Of a DNA stretch of 64,000 nucleotides, positions 46,024 to 54,989 are shown one piece after another. This DNA comes from Burkholderia anthina (GTDB lineage: Bacteria > Pseudomonadota > Gammaproteobacteria > Burkholderiales > Burkholderiaceae). Within the stretch, counting starts at the first letter, position 1. The number at the start of each line of letters is the position of its first letter. The DNA is taken from NCBI RefSeq assembly GCF_902498995.1, contig NZ_CABVLY010000007.1, positions 210,205-274,204 on the forward strand, in the 5' to 3' direction. A program made the translations under genes and the position numbers. The notes under the pieces were generated by a model. It saw nothing but the letters and a program-made list of their open reading frames with translations, did no database searches and was not told the DNA's origin.

Positions 46024-46080
46024 TATAACGAACGGTTATGTGATTCGCGAAAAAAGGTCATTTTGCATAACTTTCCGGAT
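46024..46080. repeat. PcaQ control segment, copy 2 (pcaHG promoter)
   Basis: Palindrome ATAAC-GAACG-GTTAT (46025-46039), an 18-base gap, then the 22-base block 46059-46080 identical to copy 1. The first part is a LysR recognition site of the T-N11-A type and the block is a likely activation half-site overlapping the -35 region. The gap sequences of the two copies differ, the boxes do not. Confidence 0.82.
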
Positions 46081-46090
46081 TGGCTAAAGT
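46063..46090 (+). promoter_or_regulatory. pcaHG promoter
   Basis: TTGCAT (46063-46068), a 16-base spacer, then TAAAGT (46085-46090). The -35 lies inside the LysR activation block, the usual arrangement for a LysR-activated promoter. Confidence 0.55.
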
Positions 46091-46131
46091 CCTGCCATCC
46101 ACTTCGCGAAATACCTATCAGGAGACGCCCG

Positions 46132-46839
46132 ATGGATTCCCCCACGATCCTCACCCCGCGCGACTGGCCGTCGCATCCCGCGTATGTCCACCCCGAGTAC
46201 CGTTCGTCGGTGAAGCGCGGCCCGACGCGCCCGATGATCCCGCTGAAGGAAAAGCTGCGCGACCAGTACGCACCCGTCTACGGTGCGGAAGATCTCGGCG
46301 CGCTCGACCACGACCTGACGAAGAACGCCGTGAAGAACGGCGAGCCGCTCGGCGAGCGCATCGTCGTCACGGGCCGCGTGCTCGACGAAGGCGGCAAGCC
46401 GGTGCGCAACACGCTCGTCGAGGTGTGGCAGGCCAATGCAGCCGGCCGCTACGTGCACAAGGTCGACCAGCACGACGCGCCGCTCGACCCGAACTTCCTC
46501 GGCGCAGGCCGCTGCCTGACCGACGACGAAGGCCGCTACCGCTTCCTGACGGTCAAGCCCGGCGCGTATCCGTGGGGCAACCATCCGAACGCGTGGCGAC
46601 CGAATCACATCCACTTCTCGTTGTTCGGCGACTACTTCGGCTCGCGCCTCGTCACGCAGATGTACTTCCCCGGCGACCCGCTGCTCGCGTACGACCCGAT
46701 CTTCCAGGGCACGCCCGAGGCCGCGCGCGATCGCCTGATCTCGCGCTTCTCGATGGACATCACCGAAGAAGGCTATGCGCTCGGCTACGAATTCGACATC
46801 GTGCTGCGCGGCCGTGACGCCACCCCGATGGAGCGCTGA
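46132..46839 (+). CDS. pcaH: Protocatechuate 3,4-dioxygenase, beta subunit
   Basis: A 235-residue catalytic subunit that splits protocatechuate between its two hydroxyls, in the beta-ketoadipate pathway. GPTRPMIPL and VVTGRVLDEGGKPVRNTLVEVWQ are class signatures (given here in two parts), and the non-heme iron ligands are visible in YPWGNHPNAWRPNHIHFS (Tyr and the two His of HIH). AGGAG precedes ATG 46132. pcaG starts 3 bases after the stop. Confidence 0.93.
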   Translation: MDSPTILTPRDWPSHPAYVHPEYRSSVKRGPTRPMIPLKEKLRDQYAPVYGAEDLGALDHDLTKNAVKNGEPLGERIVVTGRVLDEGGKPVRNTLVEVWQANAAGRYVHKVDQHDAPLDPNFLGAGRCLTDDEGRYRFLTVKPGAYPWGNHPNAWRPNHIHFSLFGDYFGSRLVTQMYFPGDPLLAYDPIFQGTPEAARDRLISRFSMDITEEGYALGYEFDIVLRGRDATPMER

Positions 46840-46842
46840 ACC

Positions 46843-47436
46843 ATGACGACGTTGAAGCAAACCCCTTCGCAGACGGTCGGCCCGTACTTCGCCTACGGCC
46901 TGTGCCCGCAGCAATACGATTACGACCTGAAGAGCCTGTTCACGCCGACGATCGCCGCATCGCACACTGAAGGCGAGCACGTGCTGCTGATCGGCCAGGT
47001 GTTCGACGGCGACGGCAACATCGTCGGCGACGCCGTGCTCGAATTCACGCAGGTGGACAGCGCGGGCCGCTACCCGGCATCGCGCGACGACATCGCGAAG
47101 TCCGGCTTCACGGGCTTCGCGCGCGTCGGCACGGGCACCGATCCGCAGCAGCGCTTCGTCGTCGAGACGGTGAAGCCGGGCCGCATCGCCGCGGACGAAG
47201 CGCCGCACATCAACGTGACCGTGATGATGCGCGGGATCCTGACGCACGCGTTCACCCGCGTGTATTTCGACGACGAAGCCGCGGCGAACGCGGCCGATCC
47301 GGTGCTGAACGAAGTGCCGGCCGAGCGCCGCGCGACGCTCGTCGCCAAGCGCGATGCGCAGCCGGGCCGCCCCGTCGTGTACCGCTTCGACATCCGCATG
47401 CAGGGCCCCGAGGAAACCGTGTTCTTCGACGTGTAA
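46843..47436 (+). CDS. pcaG: Protocatechuate 3,4-dioxygenase, alpha subunit
   Basis: A 197-residue alpha subunit, homologous to PcaH but without the full set of iron ligands. TPSQTVGPYFAYGL at the N-terminus and PHINVTVMMRGILTHAFTRVYF are typical. The pair forms the (alpha-beta)-Fe protomer. Followed by a strong terminator at 47481-47529. Confidence 0.93.
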   Translation: MTTLKQTPSQTVGPYFAYGLCPQQYDYDLKSLFTPTIAASHTEGEHVLLIGQVFDGDGNIVGDAVLEFTQVDSAGRYPASRDDIAKSGFTGFARVGTGTDPQQRFVVETVKPGRIAADEAPHINVTVMMRGILTHAFTRVYFDDEAAANAADPVLNEVPAERRATLVAKRDAQPGRPVVYRFDIRMQGPEETVFFDV

Positions 47437-47480
47437 CGCATGAACCGGCACGGGCCGGCGCAAGCCGGCCCGGCAGCGAG

Positions 47481-47529
47481 CCGCCGCACGGCGCGATACC
47501 GGCAGGCATCGCGCCGTGCGGCGGTTTTT
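47481..47529 (+). terminator. Terminator of pcaHG
   Basis: A perfect 17-bp stem (47481-47497 with 47508-47524; arms begin CCGCCGCACGG and end CCGTGCGGCGG) with a 10-base loop and five T residues. It is 44 bases after pcaG. Confidence 0.88.
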
Positions 47530-47762
47530 CGTTGTACGGCGCCGTCATTCGATGCTGCATCGCGACATGCCCGCTCGCGACCGCCCAAGCCTTTCGTCGA
47601 TACCTTCCGACCCCGATCCCGAACAGGCGATTCAAACGCATGCTGCGACAGCACATCAATTGTGCGGCGCCCGCGATATCGTTTGCGCGTTACACGGCGT
47701 ATGCTTGGCTATCTGCAACACACCAACGGGATTGAATCGAAACAAGCAACAATTCCCCGAGC
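47530..47762. other. Gap before tandem terminators; possible small RNA
   Basis: No protein gene is supported here. Two consecutive plus-strand terminators follow although pcaHG already ends at 47529, so a short independent transcript may start in this stretch. No convincing promoter was found. Confidence 0.3.
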
Positions 47763-47801
47763 AATGCGCGACACGCCAGCAGGGCTGTTCGCGCATTTTT
47801 T
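47763..47801 (+). terminator. Intrinsic terminator, first of a tandem pair
   Basis: Stem AATGCGCG / CGCGCATT (47763-47770 with 47790-47797), 19-base loop that can pair internally, and a six-T run. Confidence 0.6.
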
Positions 47802-47820
47802 CTGACCGAGTGCCTTTAAG

Positions 47821-47854
47821 CGCGTCTGACCGAATCCGGCAGGCGCGTTTTTTT
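47821..47854 (+). terminator. Intrinsic terminator, second of a tandem pair
   Basis: Stem CGCGTCTG / CAGGCGCG (one G-U pair) with an 11-base loop and seven T residues (47848-47854). Confidence 0.7.
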
Positions 47855-47897
47855 CGCGCGCGGAAAACCGGCGCGGCCGGCACCGCCACCGCTCCGC

Positions 47898-48593
47898 CTA
47901 CCGGCGAATCTCCAGATACCGGCTCGGCGTCTCGCCCAGGATGCGCCGAAACGCGGACGTAAACGCGCTCGCGCTCGCATAGCCGAGATCGAATGCGACG
48001 CGCGTCACCGGCTGCCCGTCGCTCAGGCGGGTAATCGCCGCAAGCATGCACACCTGTTGACGCCACGCGGCGAAACTCACGCCGGTCTGCGCACGAAACA
48101 GCCGCGTGAAGGTGCGCCGGCTGACGCCCGCATCGGCCGCCACCTTGTCGAGATCGGCCGCGATCGACGGCGACGCGAGCAGATGGCGGCAGACCTTCGC
48201 GAGCCGCGCGTCGGCCGGCAGCGGCGCATGCAGCGACAGGCACTGCATCGTCGCGATTTCCGCGACCAGCAGCGCCATCAGCTTGCCGGCCCGGCCGTCG
48301 ACGTCGTACATCGCCGGCAGGTCGATCGCATCGTCGATCAGTTGCCGCAGCAGCGGCGACACGCCGTACACGCCGCACTGTTCCGGCAGCCCCACCGCCT
48401 GCGCGGCATCGCCGGACACGAACGTGTTCAGCATCGTGACCGGCCCCGTCATCGTCATCTCGTGCCGCACGCCGGCCGGCACCCAGCACGCGCGCTGCGG
48501 CGGCACCAGCCAGCGGCCGTGCGGCGTCGACACGCTGATCGTGCCGCGCGACGCGAACGCGAACTGCTCATCGGTGAACTTGCTCCTCTTCAC
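47898..48593 (-). CDS. AraC-family regulator with N-terminal cupin
   Basis: A 231-residue regulator. The cupin part shows FAFASRGTISVSTPHGRW and VPPQRACWVPAGVRHEM in the first 60 residues; the AraC double helix-turn-helix is at the C-terminus (AGVSRRTFTRLFRAQTGVSF, then VAFDLGYASASAFTSAFRR). I chose the GTG at 48593, because AGGAGG lies 7 bases upstream; ATG 48626 is the alternative. The first cupin strand (usually HSHPRGQLLY) seems shortened to FTDEQFAF. Target unknown; no transporter lies beside it. Confidence 0.8.
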   Translation of the reverse strand: MKRSKFTDEQFAFASRGTISVSTPHGRWLVPPQRACWVPAGVRHEMTMTGPVTMLNTFVSGDAAQAVGLPEQCGVYGVSPLLRQLIDDAIDLPAMYDVDGRAGKLMALLVAEIATMQCLSLHAPLPADARLAKVCRHLLASPSIAADLDKVAADAGVSRRTFTRLFRAQTGVSFAAWRQQVCMLAAITRLSDGQPVTRVAFDLGYASASAFTSAFRRILGETPSRYLEIRR

Positions 48594-48853
48594 GGCATGA
48601 CCTCCTGGTCTCGATGATAACGTCATGCCGGAATTTTCCACTTCCAAGTGGGACAGTTTTGTCGGCTAGGGTCATCGCTTCCCGCTACGCCGCTGCTTAT
48701 AAGCAGCTCCGGTTCCGGAGTTGACCAATGCGCTCGAGCAGATTCACGCGCTGCAACGGATGCTCAGCGAGAGGGTCACGTGAATCTCCAATCTGCTTTC
48801 GCCGGTATGTAAGGCAGCGCTACAATTTCGGATTCCAATTTGGTCCCTTCATC

Positions 48854-49795
48854 ATGAAGCCGCCGGCAGTTCCCTCGCTTGCCAACATCGCGTCACGCCT
48901 TCGCCTGAAGCAGCTGAAGCTGCTGATCGCGCTCGAGAACCACGGCTCGCTGCACAAGGCGGCAGAAAAGATGGCAATCTCGCAGCCCGGCGCCACCAAG
49001 GTACTGCGCGAGATCGAGGACATCCTCGGTATGCCGTTGTTCGAGCGACAACCGAAAGGCCTCGTCGCAAACGACCTAGGCCGCTGCGTCACACGCTACG
49101 CGCGCCTCATCTACAGCGATCTCGAACACCTGCATACCGAAGTCCTCGCGCTCACGCAAGGCCACGGCGGCCATCTTACGGTCGGCGTGATCATGGGCGC
49201 AGTGCCGTTGCTCACGCGTGCGCTGACCGACCTGCGGCAGCGCCAGCCGCACTTGTCGGTCGAGATCGTCGAGGGTACCAGCGCGAGCCTGCTCGCGCTG
49301 ATCGACGACGGCCGGCTCGATCTCGCGATCTGCCGCAACGGCAACAGCCGGCGCCCGGAAGCATACGACTACGTGCCGCTGAAATCCGAGCCGCTCGCGG
49401 TCGTGACGGCGCGCACGCATGCCCTGGCCAAGCACGACACGCTGACGCTGCGCGATCTCGCCGACGCCGAATGGGTCGCGTATCCGGTCAACACGCCGAT
49501 GCGGCTCGCTCTCGAACGCGCGCTGGCCGATTCGGGCATCGAGGTGCCGCGCTATCCGATCGAAACCGCATCGACGTTCGCGACACTTACGCTGCTGCAG
49601 GCGAGCCCCGAACTGGTGGCAGTCATCCCGCACGAAGTTGCCGAATTCGGCGAACGGTTCGGCCTCATTGCACGCCTGCCGGTCGCGATCCCGGCGCTCG
49701 ACGAGCCTTACGGCGTCGTTGCGCGAACCTTCGCGCACCTGTCGCCAGGTGCGCGCCTGCTCGTCGAAACGCTACAGGATTACGTGCTTACCTGA
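48854..49795 (+). CDS. LysR-type regulator (GbpR-like)
   Basis: A 313-residue LysR protein: SRLRLKQLKLLIALENHGSL begins the DNA-binding domain and HKAAEKMAISQPGATKVL is the recognition helix region. GHGGHLTVGVIMGAVPLL opens the effector domain. It is clearly a paralogue of the regulator at 58983 (shared LKQLxLLIAL and GVIMGAVP blocks) and of the GbpR subfamily, often linked to sugar uptake. It ends 8 bases inside the NIPSNAP gene on the other strand. Confidence 0.83.
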   Translation: MKPPAVPSLANIASRLRLKQLKLLIALENHGSLHKAAEKMAISQPGATKVLREIEDILGMPLFERQPKGLVANDLGRCVTRYARLIYSDLEHLHTEVLALTQGHGGHLTVGVIMGAVPLLTRALTDLRQRQPHLSVEIVEGTSASLLALIDDGRLDLAICRNGNSRRPEAYDYVPLKSEPLAVVTARTHALAKHDTLTLRDLADAEWVAYPVNTPMRLALERALADSGIEVPRYPIETASTFATLTLLQASPELVAVIPHEVAEFGERFGLIARLPVAIPALDEPYGVVARTFAHLSPGARLLVETLQDYVLT

Positions 49796-50102
49796 TCGGC
49801 GAGAACGCTGCCGGGCGCAACAGCTTCGATTCCATCTTCTCGAGCATCGGGAACGCCTTCGGTACAAATTTCTCGAGCCAGTCCGGATCTTCGTACAGCG
49901 CCGTGCGGCGCTTGATGCGATCGTCCAGGCTTTCGTACGCCCAGATATGGACGACCTGGTTCAATTCGCCGATTTCCGTATACCACCAGCCGACCAGCGT
50001 CGCATAGCGAGAGATAACCGGCAGGCCTTCCTTCTCGAAGTGCCGCAGGTATTCGTTCATCTTGCCGATCTGGACCGTGTAGGTCCGCATTTCGTAATAC
50101 AT
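49788..50102 (-). CDS. NIPSNAP-family protein
   Basis: A 104-residue single NIPSNAP domain (dimeric alpha-beta barrel fold). MYYEMRTYTVQIGKMNEYL and VVHIWAYESLDDRIKRRTAL are signature blocks. AGGAGC lies 4 bases before ATG 50102. It is 47 bases after the alcohol dehydrogenase stop and in the same direction, so the two probably form an operon. NIPSNAP proteins of this type accompany catabolic enzymes; the reaction is not known. Confidence 0.82.
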   Translation of the reverse strand: MYYEMRTYTVQIGKMNEYLRHFEKEGLPVISRYATLVGWWYTEIGELNQVVHIWAYESLDDRIKRRTALYEDPDWLEKFVPKAFPMLEKMESKLLRPAAFSPIR

Positions 50103-50149
50103 GACTGCTCCTGGTTGAATCGAATCGGATAATCGGGTCTTGCGCGCGA

Positions 50150-51313
50150 TCAAAGTTCGCCGGCGTACGCCGCGCGGATGATGCCTTCAACGTCGCGCGC
50201 AGTGGTCAGGCGCGGGTTGACGAGCACGTTGCCACTGCGCATCGAGTCGACCACCATCTGCGGCAGGTGTGCGAGGTCGACGCCGAGTTCGTGGATGTTC
50301 GACGGAATCTCGAGCGCGCGATTGAGTTCGACGATCTGCTCGACCAGCGCACGCGCGGCCGTTTCCGCCTCGACGCCGGTCACGTCGCCGCCGAGTGCCT
50401 GGGCGATATCGCGATACAGCGCCGGGCATGCCGGACGGTTGAAGTCGATCACGTACGGTAGCAGCGCGGCATTCGCGATGCCGTGCGCGATGTTGAACAC
50501 GCCGCCCATCGTGTGCGAGATCGCGTGCACGTTGCCAAGCTTCGACTGCGAAAACGCGACGCCGGCCAGGAACGAGCCGAGCAACATGTCCTCGCGTGCC
50601 GCAAGATCGGAGCCGACGTAGAACGCGTTGCGCAGACTGCGCCCGATCAGGCGGATCGCGCCGAGCGCGAGCGACTGGCTCACCGGGTTCGCCTGTTTCG
50701 ACACGTACGACTCGATCGCATGCGTGAGCGCATCCATGCCGGTGGCGGCCGTGATCTCGGCCGGCAGCTTCAGCGTGAGTTCCGCATCGAGGATAGCGAG
50801 CTTCGGGAACAGCTTGTGGCTGACGATCACCGTCTTGAACAGCGTTTCCTTGTTCGTGAACACCGTCGACGCCGTGCATTCGCTGCCTGTGCCCGACGTG
50901 GTCGGGATCGCGAAGATCGGCAGCGGTTCATCCGGAATCCTGTTGTAGCCCTCGTAATCGAGGATCGTGCCGCCGTTGGTGGCCATCGCGGCCACGCCCT
51001 TCGCAGTATCGATGCTGCTGCCGCCGCCCACGCCGATAACGGCCGTGCAGCGGTGCTCTTTCAGGAACGTCAGCGCGCTGTCGAGCACGGCCGTGCTCGG
51101 GTTCGCTTCGACTCCCGAGAAGATTTCGTATGCGACGTCTGCGTCTCCCAGCGACGTGAAAAACCCTTCGAGCACGCCGCTCTTGATCAGGCCTTCGTCG
51201 GTCACGACCAGCAGCTTTCCGCTGAACAGCGGCTTCAGCAGTTCGCCGGCCTGGCGCGCGAGGCCGTTGCCGAATTTCAGCGTGGTGGGAAAGAAATATT
51301 GGAATGGACTCAT
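50150..51313 (-). CDS. Iron-containing (group III) alcohol dehydrogenase
   Basis: A 387-residue NAD(P)-dependent dehydrogenase. GVGGGSSIDTAKGVA binds the cofactor; metal ligands come from DAELT, MDALTHAIESY, VHAISHTMGG and AHGIANA (Asp plus three His). GGAG precedes ATG 51313. The family oxidises small alcohols or reduces aldehydes and includes lactaldehyde and maleylacetate reductases; the substrate here is unknown. The start and the MFS gene at 51542 share a divergent promoter region of 228 bases. Confidence 0.87.
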   Translation of the reverse strand: MSPFQYFFPTTLKFGNGLARQAGELLKPLFSGKLLVVTDEGLIKSGVLEGFFTSLGDADVAYEIFSGVEANPSTAVLDSALTFLKEHRCTAVIGVGGGSSIDTAKGVAAMATNGGTILDYEGYNRIPDEPLPIFAIPTTSGTGSECTASTVFTNKETLFKTVIVSHKLFPKLAILDAELTLKLPAEITAATGMDALTHAIESYVSKQANPVSQSLALGAIRLIGRSLRNAFYVGSDLAAREDMLLGSFLAGVAFSQSKLGNVHAISHTMGGVFNIAHGIANAALLPYVIDFNRPACPALYRDIAQALGGDVTGVEAETAARALVEQIVELNRALEIPSNIHELGVDLAHLPQMVVDSMRSGNVLVNPRLTTARDVEGIIRAAYAGEL

Positions 51314-51541
51314 GGTGCTTTCTCCGTGTGAAGTCTCCGCACCGAACACTACAAGCGGCCGTGCGCCACCGGTAATGAAAAAACCGGATCGCCCGATAAC
51401 GCCCGCTTATTCCCTGCGCGCGCCGCGCCATTTGGTTATCACGCGATCACGAAGCGTCATTAGGCAAGACGCGGCCATCCCCCTACAGTCACGTCACGGG
51501 ACGATGCCATCGCTCCCGCAACCATAACGACGGAGACACGC

Positions 51542-52858
51542 ATGCCCCCCTCGAATTCCCCCGCCGTCCCGACGGCATCGCCGGCCTCGCTCGACGTGGC
51601 GGCACGGCCGACCAGCGTCCGCTGGCGCATCTTTCTGCTCATGCTGCTGCTAGTCGCGATCAACTACATCGACCGCGCGTCGCTGTCAGTCGCGATGCCG
51701 CTGATCGCGCCGGAATTCAACATGTCGCCGGCACTCGAAGGCCTGATGCTGAGCGCGTTCTTCTGGTCGTATGCGCTGATGCAGATTCCGGTCGGCGTGA
51801 TGCTCGACCGCTATCACACGCGCGGCATCATCGCGACCGCAACGCTCGCGTGGGGCGCATTCCAGGCGCTCGGCGCCGCGTCGCACAGCTGGATTCTGCT
51901 GATGCTCACGCGCATGGGCCTTGGCCTCGCCGAATCGCCGGTGTTCCCGGCGGGCGCGAAGTTGATCGGCTCGTGGCTGACGCCGCATGAACGCGGCCGC
52001 GGCGCAGTGCTCGTCGACGGCGGCGCGCCGCTCGGCAGCGCGATCGGCGCCATCCTGATCTCCGGGCTGATCGCGTGGTTCGGATCGTGGCGCATCGCGT
52101 TCGTGATCGCAGGTGTCGGCACGATGCTGGTGGGCGTGCTGGTGTGGCGCTACATCCGCAATCATCCGTCCGAGCACCCAGGCGTGAATGCGGCCGAGCT
52201 CGAACACATCACGCACGAGAACGTGCCGGCGAAAACTCCGGGCGAACGCTTGCCGCTACGCGAACTCGTGAAGGACCGCTCGGTGCTCGCGATGTTCGCC
52301 GGCTACAGTTGCATCCTCGCGGTGTTCTATGGGCTGCTGACCTGGATGCCCAGCTACCTGCACAAGACCTACGGCTTCAACATCGCGACGACGGGCGGCG
52401 CGACCTTCGTCATCTTCATGTCGGGCTTCGTCGGCGAACTGATCGGCGGCACCATTGGCGATCGCTGGAAAGCGTCGGGGGCATCGCCGAACCTCGTGAT
52501 GCGCACGATGTTCAGCGGCTCGTCGCTGATCGCAGCCGCGTGCATCCTCGCGGCCGCCTATATCGCAAACGCGAATGCGGTCGTGATGCTGCTGAGCATT
52601 GCGATGTTCTTCATCCGCTTCTGCGGAATGTACTGGAGCCTGCCGGCGATCGTCGGCGGCCCCGAGCGCGCCGGCGTGCTCGGCGGCACGATGAACTTCT
52701 GCGGCAGCATGGTCGGCGTCGTGGTACCGATCCTGATCGGCCTGATCGTCCAGTGGTCGGGCTCGTATTTCCTCGCGCTGCTGTTCTTCGTCGTGATGGC
52801 CGTGCTGATCGCGGTATTCTCCAGCATGATCGACTACCGACCGCGTACGCAAGGCTGA
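51542..52858 (+). CDS. MFS transporter, anion:cation symporter family
   Basis: A 438-residue carrier with 12 helices. The first loop shows INYIDRASLSVAMPLI, the classic start of the sugar-acid (ACS) group such as hexuronate, glucarate and phthalate carriers; the loop 2-3 motif is GVMLDRYHTRG. GGAG lies before the ATG. It probably imports the acid substrate of the surrounding catabolic genes. Confidence 0.85.
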   Translation: MPPSNSPAVPTASPASLDVAARPTSVRWRIFLLMLLLVAINYIDRASLSVAMPLIAPEFNMSPALEGLMLSAFFWSYALMQIPVGVMLDRYHTRGIIATATLAWGAFQALGAASHSWILLMLTRMGLGLAESPVFPAGAKLIGSWLTPHERGRGAVLVDGGAPLGSAIGAILISGLIAWFGSWRIAFVIAGVGTMLVGVLVWRYIRNHPSEHPGVNAAELEHITHENVPAKTPGERLPLRELVKDRSVLAMFAGYSCILAVFYGLLTWMPSYLHKTYGFNIATTGGATFVIFMSGFVGELIGGTIGDRWKASGASPNLVMRTMFSGSSLIAAACILAAAYIANANAVVMLLSIAMFFIRFCGMYWSLPAIVGGPERAGVLGGTMNFCGSMVGVVVPILIGLIVQWSGSYFLALLFFVVMAVLIAVFSSMIDYRPRTQG

Positions 52859-52891
52859 TCTTCACGCGATCGACTGCCGCTTCACCGAAAC

Positions 52892-52919
52892 GACGAGGCC
52901 CGCTTGCGCGGGCCTCGTC
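52892..52919. terminator. Bidirectional hairpin between MFS and aldo/keto reductase genes
   Basis: Perfect 12-bp stem GACGAGGCCCGC / GCGGGCCTCGTC with loop TTGC, between convergent genes; no T-run. Confidence 0.65.
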
Positions 52920-52943
52920 ACATCGTCAGCGTTTTTCCGCTGC

Positions 52944-53963
52944 TCAGCGATCGATCGGCAGCGGCACATCAGCCGCGACGAGCTGCTGTTCACGCATCTC
53001 GCGCCAGAAATCGGCCGGAATATCGAACGCCAGTGCCGCTGAATCTTCCGCGATCCGCTCCGGACGGCTCGCGCCCGGAATCACCGCGGCCGTCGCCGGA
53101 TGCGCGAGCACGAACTGCAACGCGGCGGCCTTGACCTGCACGTCGTAGCGCACCGCGATCTCGCGGATGCGCTCGACCTTCGCGACGATCTCGAGCGGTG
53201 CCTTCTGGTATTCGAAGTGCGCGCCGCCGACGAGCACGCCCGAGCTGTACGGGCCGCCGACGACGATCCCGACGTTACGGGCCGCAGCGGCCGGCATCAC
53301 GCGCTGCAGCGCGCGTTCGTGCTCGATCAGCGTGTAGCGGCCGGCCAGCAGCATCCCGTCCGGTTGCGGTTCGGCGAGGTCGAGCACCAGTTCGATCGGC
53401 TCGACGCGATTCACGCCGAGACCCCACGCCCCAATCACGCCTTCTTCGCGCAGCTTGCCCAGCACGCGGAACGCACCCTTGCGCGCCACCTCGAACTGCG
53501 CGAGCCATTCGTCGCCGTAGATGTCCTGCGCGATGTCGTGCACCCACACGATATCGAGGCGATCGGTGCGCAGGCGCTTCAGGCTGTCCTCGATCGAACG
53601 CAGCGTCGCGTCGGCCGAGTAGTCGCTCACCAGCCGGTTCGCGCGGCCATGCGCGAAGATCCCGCTCTTTTCACCGTAGTCGCGCGTCTTCGCATCTTCC
53701 ATTTCCTCGAGCACGATGCGGCCGACCTTCGTGCTGATGAAGTAGTCGTCGCGGCGCTGGTTGGCCAGCGCTTCACCGAGGCGCGATTCAGCCAGGCCCG
53801 CGCCATACGACGGCGCGGTATCGAAGTAGCGGATGCCGCTTGCCCATGCGGCTTCGACGGTCGCGATCGCTTCCGCGTCGGGAATATCGCGGAACATGTT
53901 GCCGAGCGGCGCCGCGCCGAAACCGAGGCGGTTGCCAGCCGGCAGCGTGTCCTTGAGACTCAT
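52944..53963 (-). CDS. Aldo/keto reductase, D-threo-aldose dehydrogenase type (copy 1)
   Basis: A 339-residue NAD(P)-dependent TIM-barrel reductase. The catalytic Asp and Tyr are in YFDTAPSYGAG, the Lys in STKVGR and the His in WVHDIAQD. The cofactor end reads IPGASRPERIAED. This subgroup includes D-threo-aldose (L-fucose) 1-dehydrogenase and pyridoxal 4-dehydrogenase. GGAGAAA precedes the ATG. About four in five residues match copy 2 (60473-61492), and the promoters match too. Divergent from the LysR gene at 54065. Confidence 0.85.
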   Translation of the reverse strand: MSLKDTLPAGNRLGFGAAPLGNMFRDIPDAEAIATVEAAWASGIRYFDTAPSYGAGLAESRLGEALANQRRDDYFISTKVGRIVLEEMEDAKTRDYGEKSGIFAHGRANRLVSDYSADATLRSIEDSLKRLRTDRLDIVWVHDIAQDIYGDEWLAQFEVARKGAFRVLGKLREEGVIGAWGLGVNRVEPIELVLDLAEPQPDGMLLAGRYTLIEHERALQRVMPAAAARNVGIVVGGPYSSGVLVGGAHFEYQKAPLEIVAKVERIREIAVRYDVQVKAAALQFVLAHPATAAVIPGASRPERIAEDSAALAFDIPADFWREMREQQLVAADVPLPIDR

Positions 53964-54058
53964 GTGTTTCTCCAGGTTTGATAGGAAAGTGAGCCCAGTC
54001 TAGGTTGCACAAATAAGTCCGTCCAAGACATAATTCAAAAAACTTGAGTCTCATAAGG
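53964..54058. repeat. Duplicated aldo/keto reductase promoter, copy 1
   Basis: Aligns without gaps to 61493-61586 at roughly three of four positions, including CAGTCTAGG and CTTGAGTC blocks. It contains AGTCCGTCCAAGACA (54016-54030), a weak LysR-type T-N11-A box, and ends at the start of the divergent LysR gene. Confidence 0.65.
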
Positions 54059-54064
54059 TCTTAC

Positions 54065-54976
54065 ATGCTCGACATCCGCCAGCTTCAGTATTTCATCGCG
54101 GTTGCGGAAGAAGAACACGTCGGCCGCGCGGCCGAACGCCTGCACATTTCGCAATCGCCGCTCAGCCGCCAGATCGCGCAGCTCGAGGAAAAGCTCGGCC
54201 TGACGCTGTTCGAACGCAGCCAGCAGCGCATTCGTCTGACGCGTGATGGGCGCACGTTCCTCAGCGAAACGCACGCGTTCCTTCGCCATGCGAACCGGCT
54301 CGAATCACTCGCGCGCCGGCTCGGCCGCGGCGACGAAGGCGGCTTGTGCATCGGCTATCTCGAAACGGCCACGCACTCGGGCGTACTGCCGCGTGCGCTG
54401 AAAACGCTGCGCGCCGAGCGTTCGTCCGTGCACATCGCGCTGTACAACTATCAATCGGCCGCGCAGTTGGAAGGCTTGCGCGAGCGCAGCCTCGACATCG
54501 CGCTCGTGACCGAGCCGCCCGCGCCGGACGACCCCGAACTCGATTCGATGATGGTGCTGAACGATCCGATGCTGCTCGCGATGCCCGACGGGCACACGCT
54601 CGCGAAAAAGAAGGCGCTCGTCGCCGGCGATCTCGCTGCGCAGGCGTGGATCGGCGTCACGCAGCAGAAAAGCGCGCCGCGTCACGGCGCATTCGTCGCG
54701 GCGTGCGCGAAGGCAGGCTTCTCGCCAAACATTTCGGTGGAAGCGTCCGAGCCGCTCACGGCGCTCGGCCTCGTTGCCGCCGGGCTCGGCGTGACGATGA
54801 TCCAGCAGAGCCTGCGGCATCAGGTGCCGGAAGGCGTCGTGCTGCGCGAACTGCCGTGGTTCAGCTACCGCACGCCACTGTGGGCCGCATGGCACAAGGT
54901 CAATCTGCGGCCGCTGGTCGGTATCTTCCGCGAGATCCTGACCGGTGAAGAGGTCGTCGCGACGGTCGGCAAGTAA
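54065..54976 (+). CDS. LysR-type regulator of the aldo/keto reductase
   Basis: A 303-residue LysR protein of the CatM/BenM-like architecture: MLDIRQLQYFIAVAEEEHVG, then RAAERLHISQSPLSRQIAQL as the recognition helix region. Divergent from the aldo/keto reductase with about 100 bases between, the standard layout for control of the neighbour. It probably also controls the second reductase, whose promoter is a copy of this one. Confidence 0.83.
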   Translation: MLDIRQLQYFIAVAEEEHVGRAAERLHISQSPLSRQIAQLEEKLGLTLFERSQQRIRLTRDGRTFLSETHAFLRHANRLESLARRLGRGDEGGLCIGYLETATHSGVLPRALKTLRAERSSVHIALYNYQSAAQLEGLRERSLDIALVTEPPAPDDPELDSMMVLNDPMLLAMPDGHTLAKKKALVAGDLAAQAWIGVTQQKSAPRHGAFVAACAKAGFSPNISVEASEPLTALGLVAAGLGVTMIQQSLRHQVPEGVVLRELPWFSYRTPLWAAWHKVNLRPLVGIFREILTGEEVVATVGK

Positions 54977-54989
54977 GCCGATGAAAACA

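Noticed and set aside
44348..46080. Reading the two PcaQ segments as ends of an insertion sequence
   Set aside because: The 18-base gaps between boxes differ and there is no transposase, so they are better explained as conserved regulator sites than as target-site duplications.
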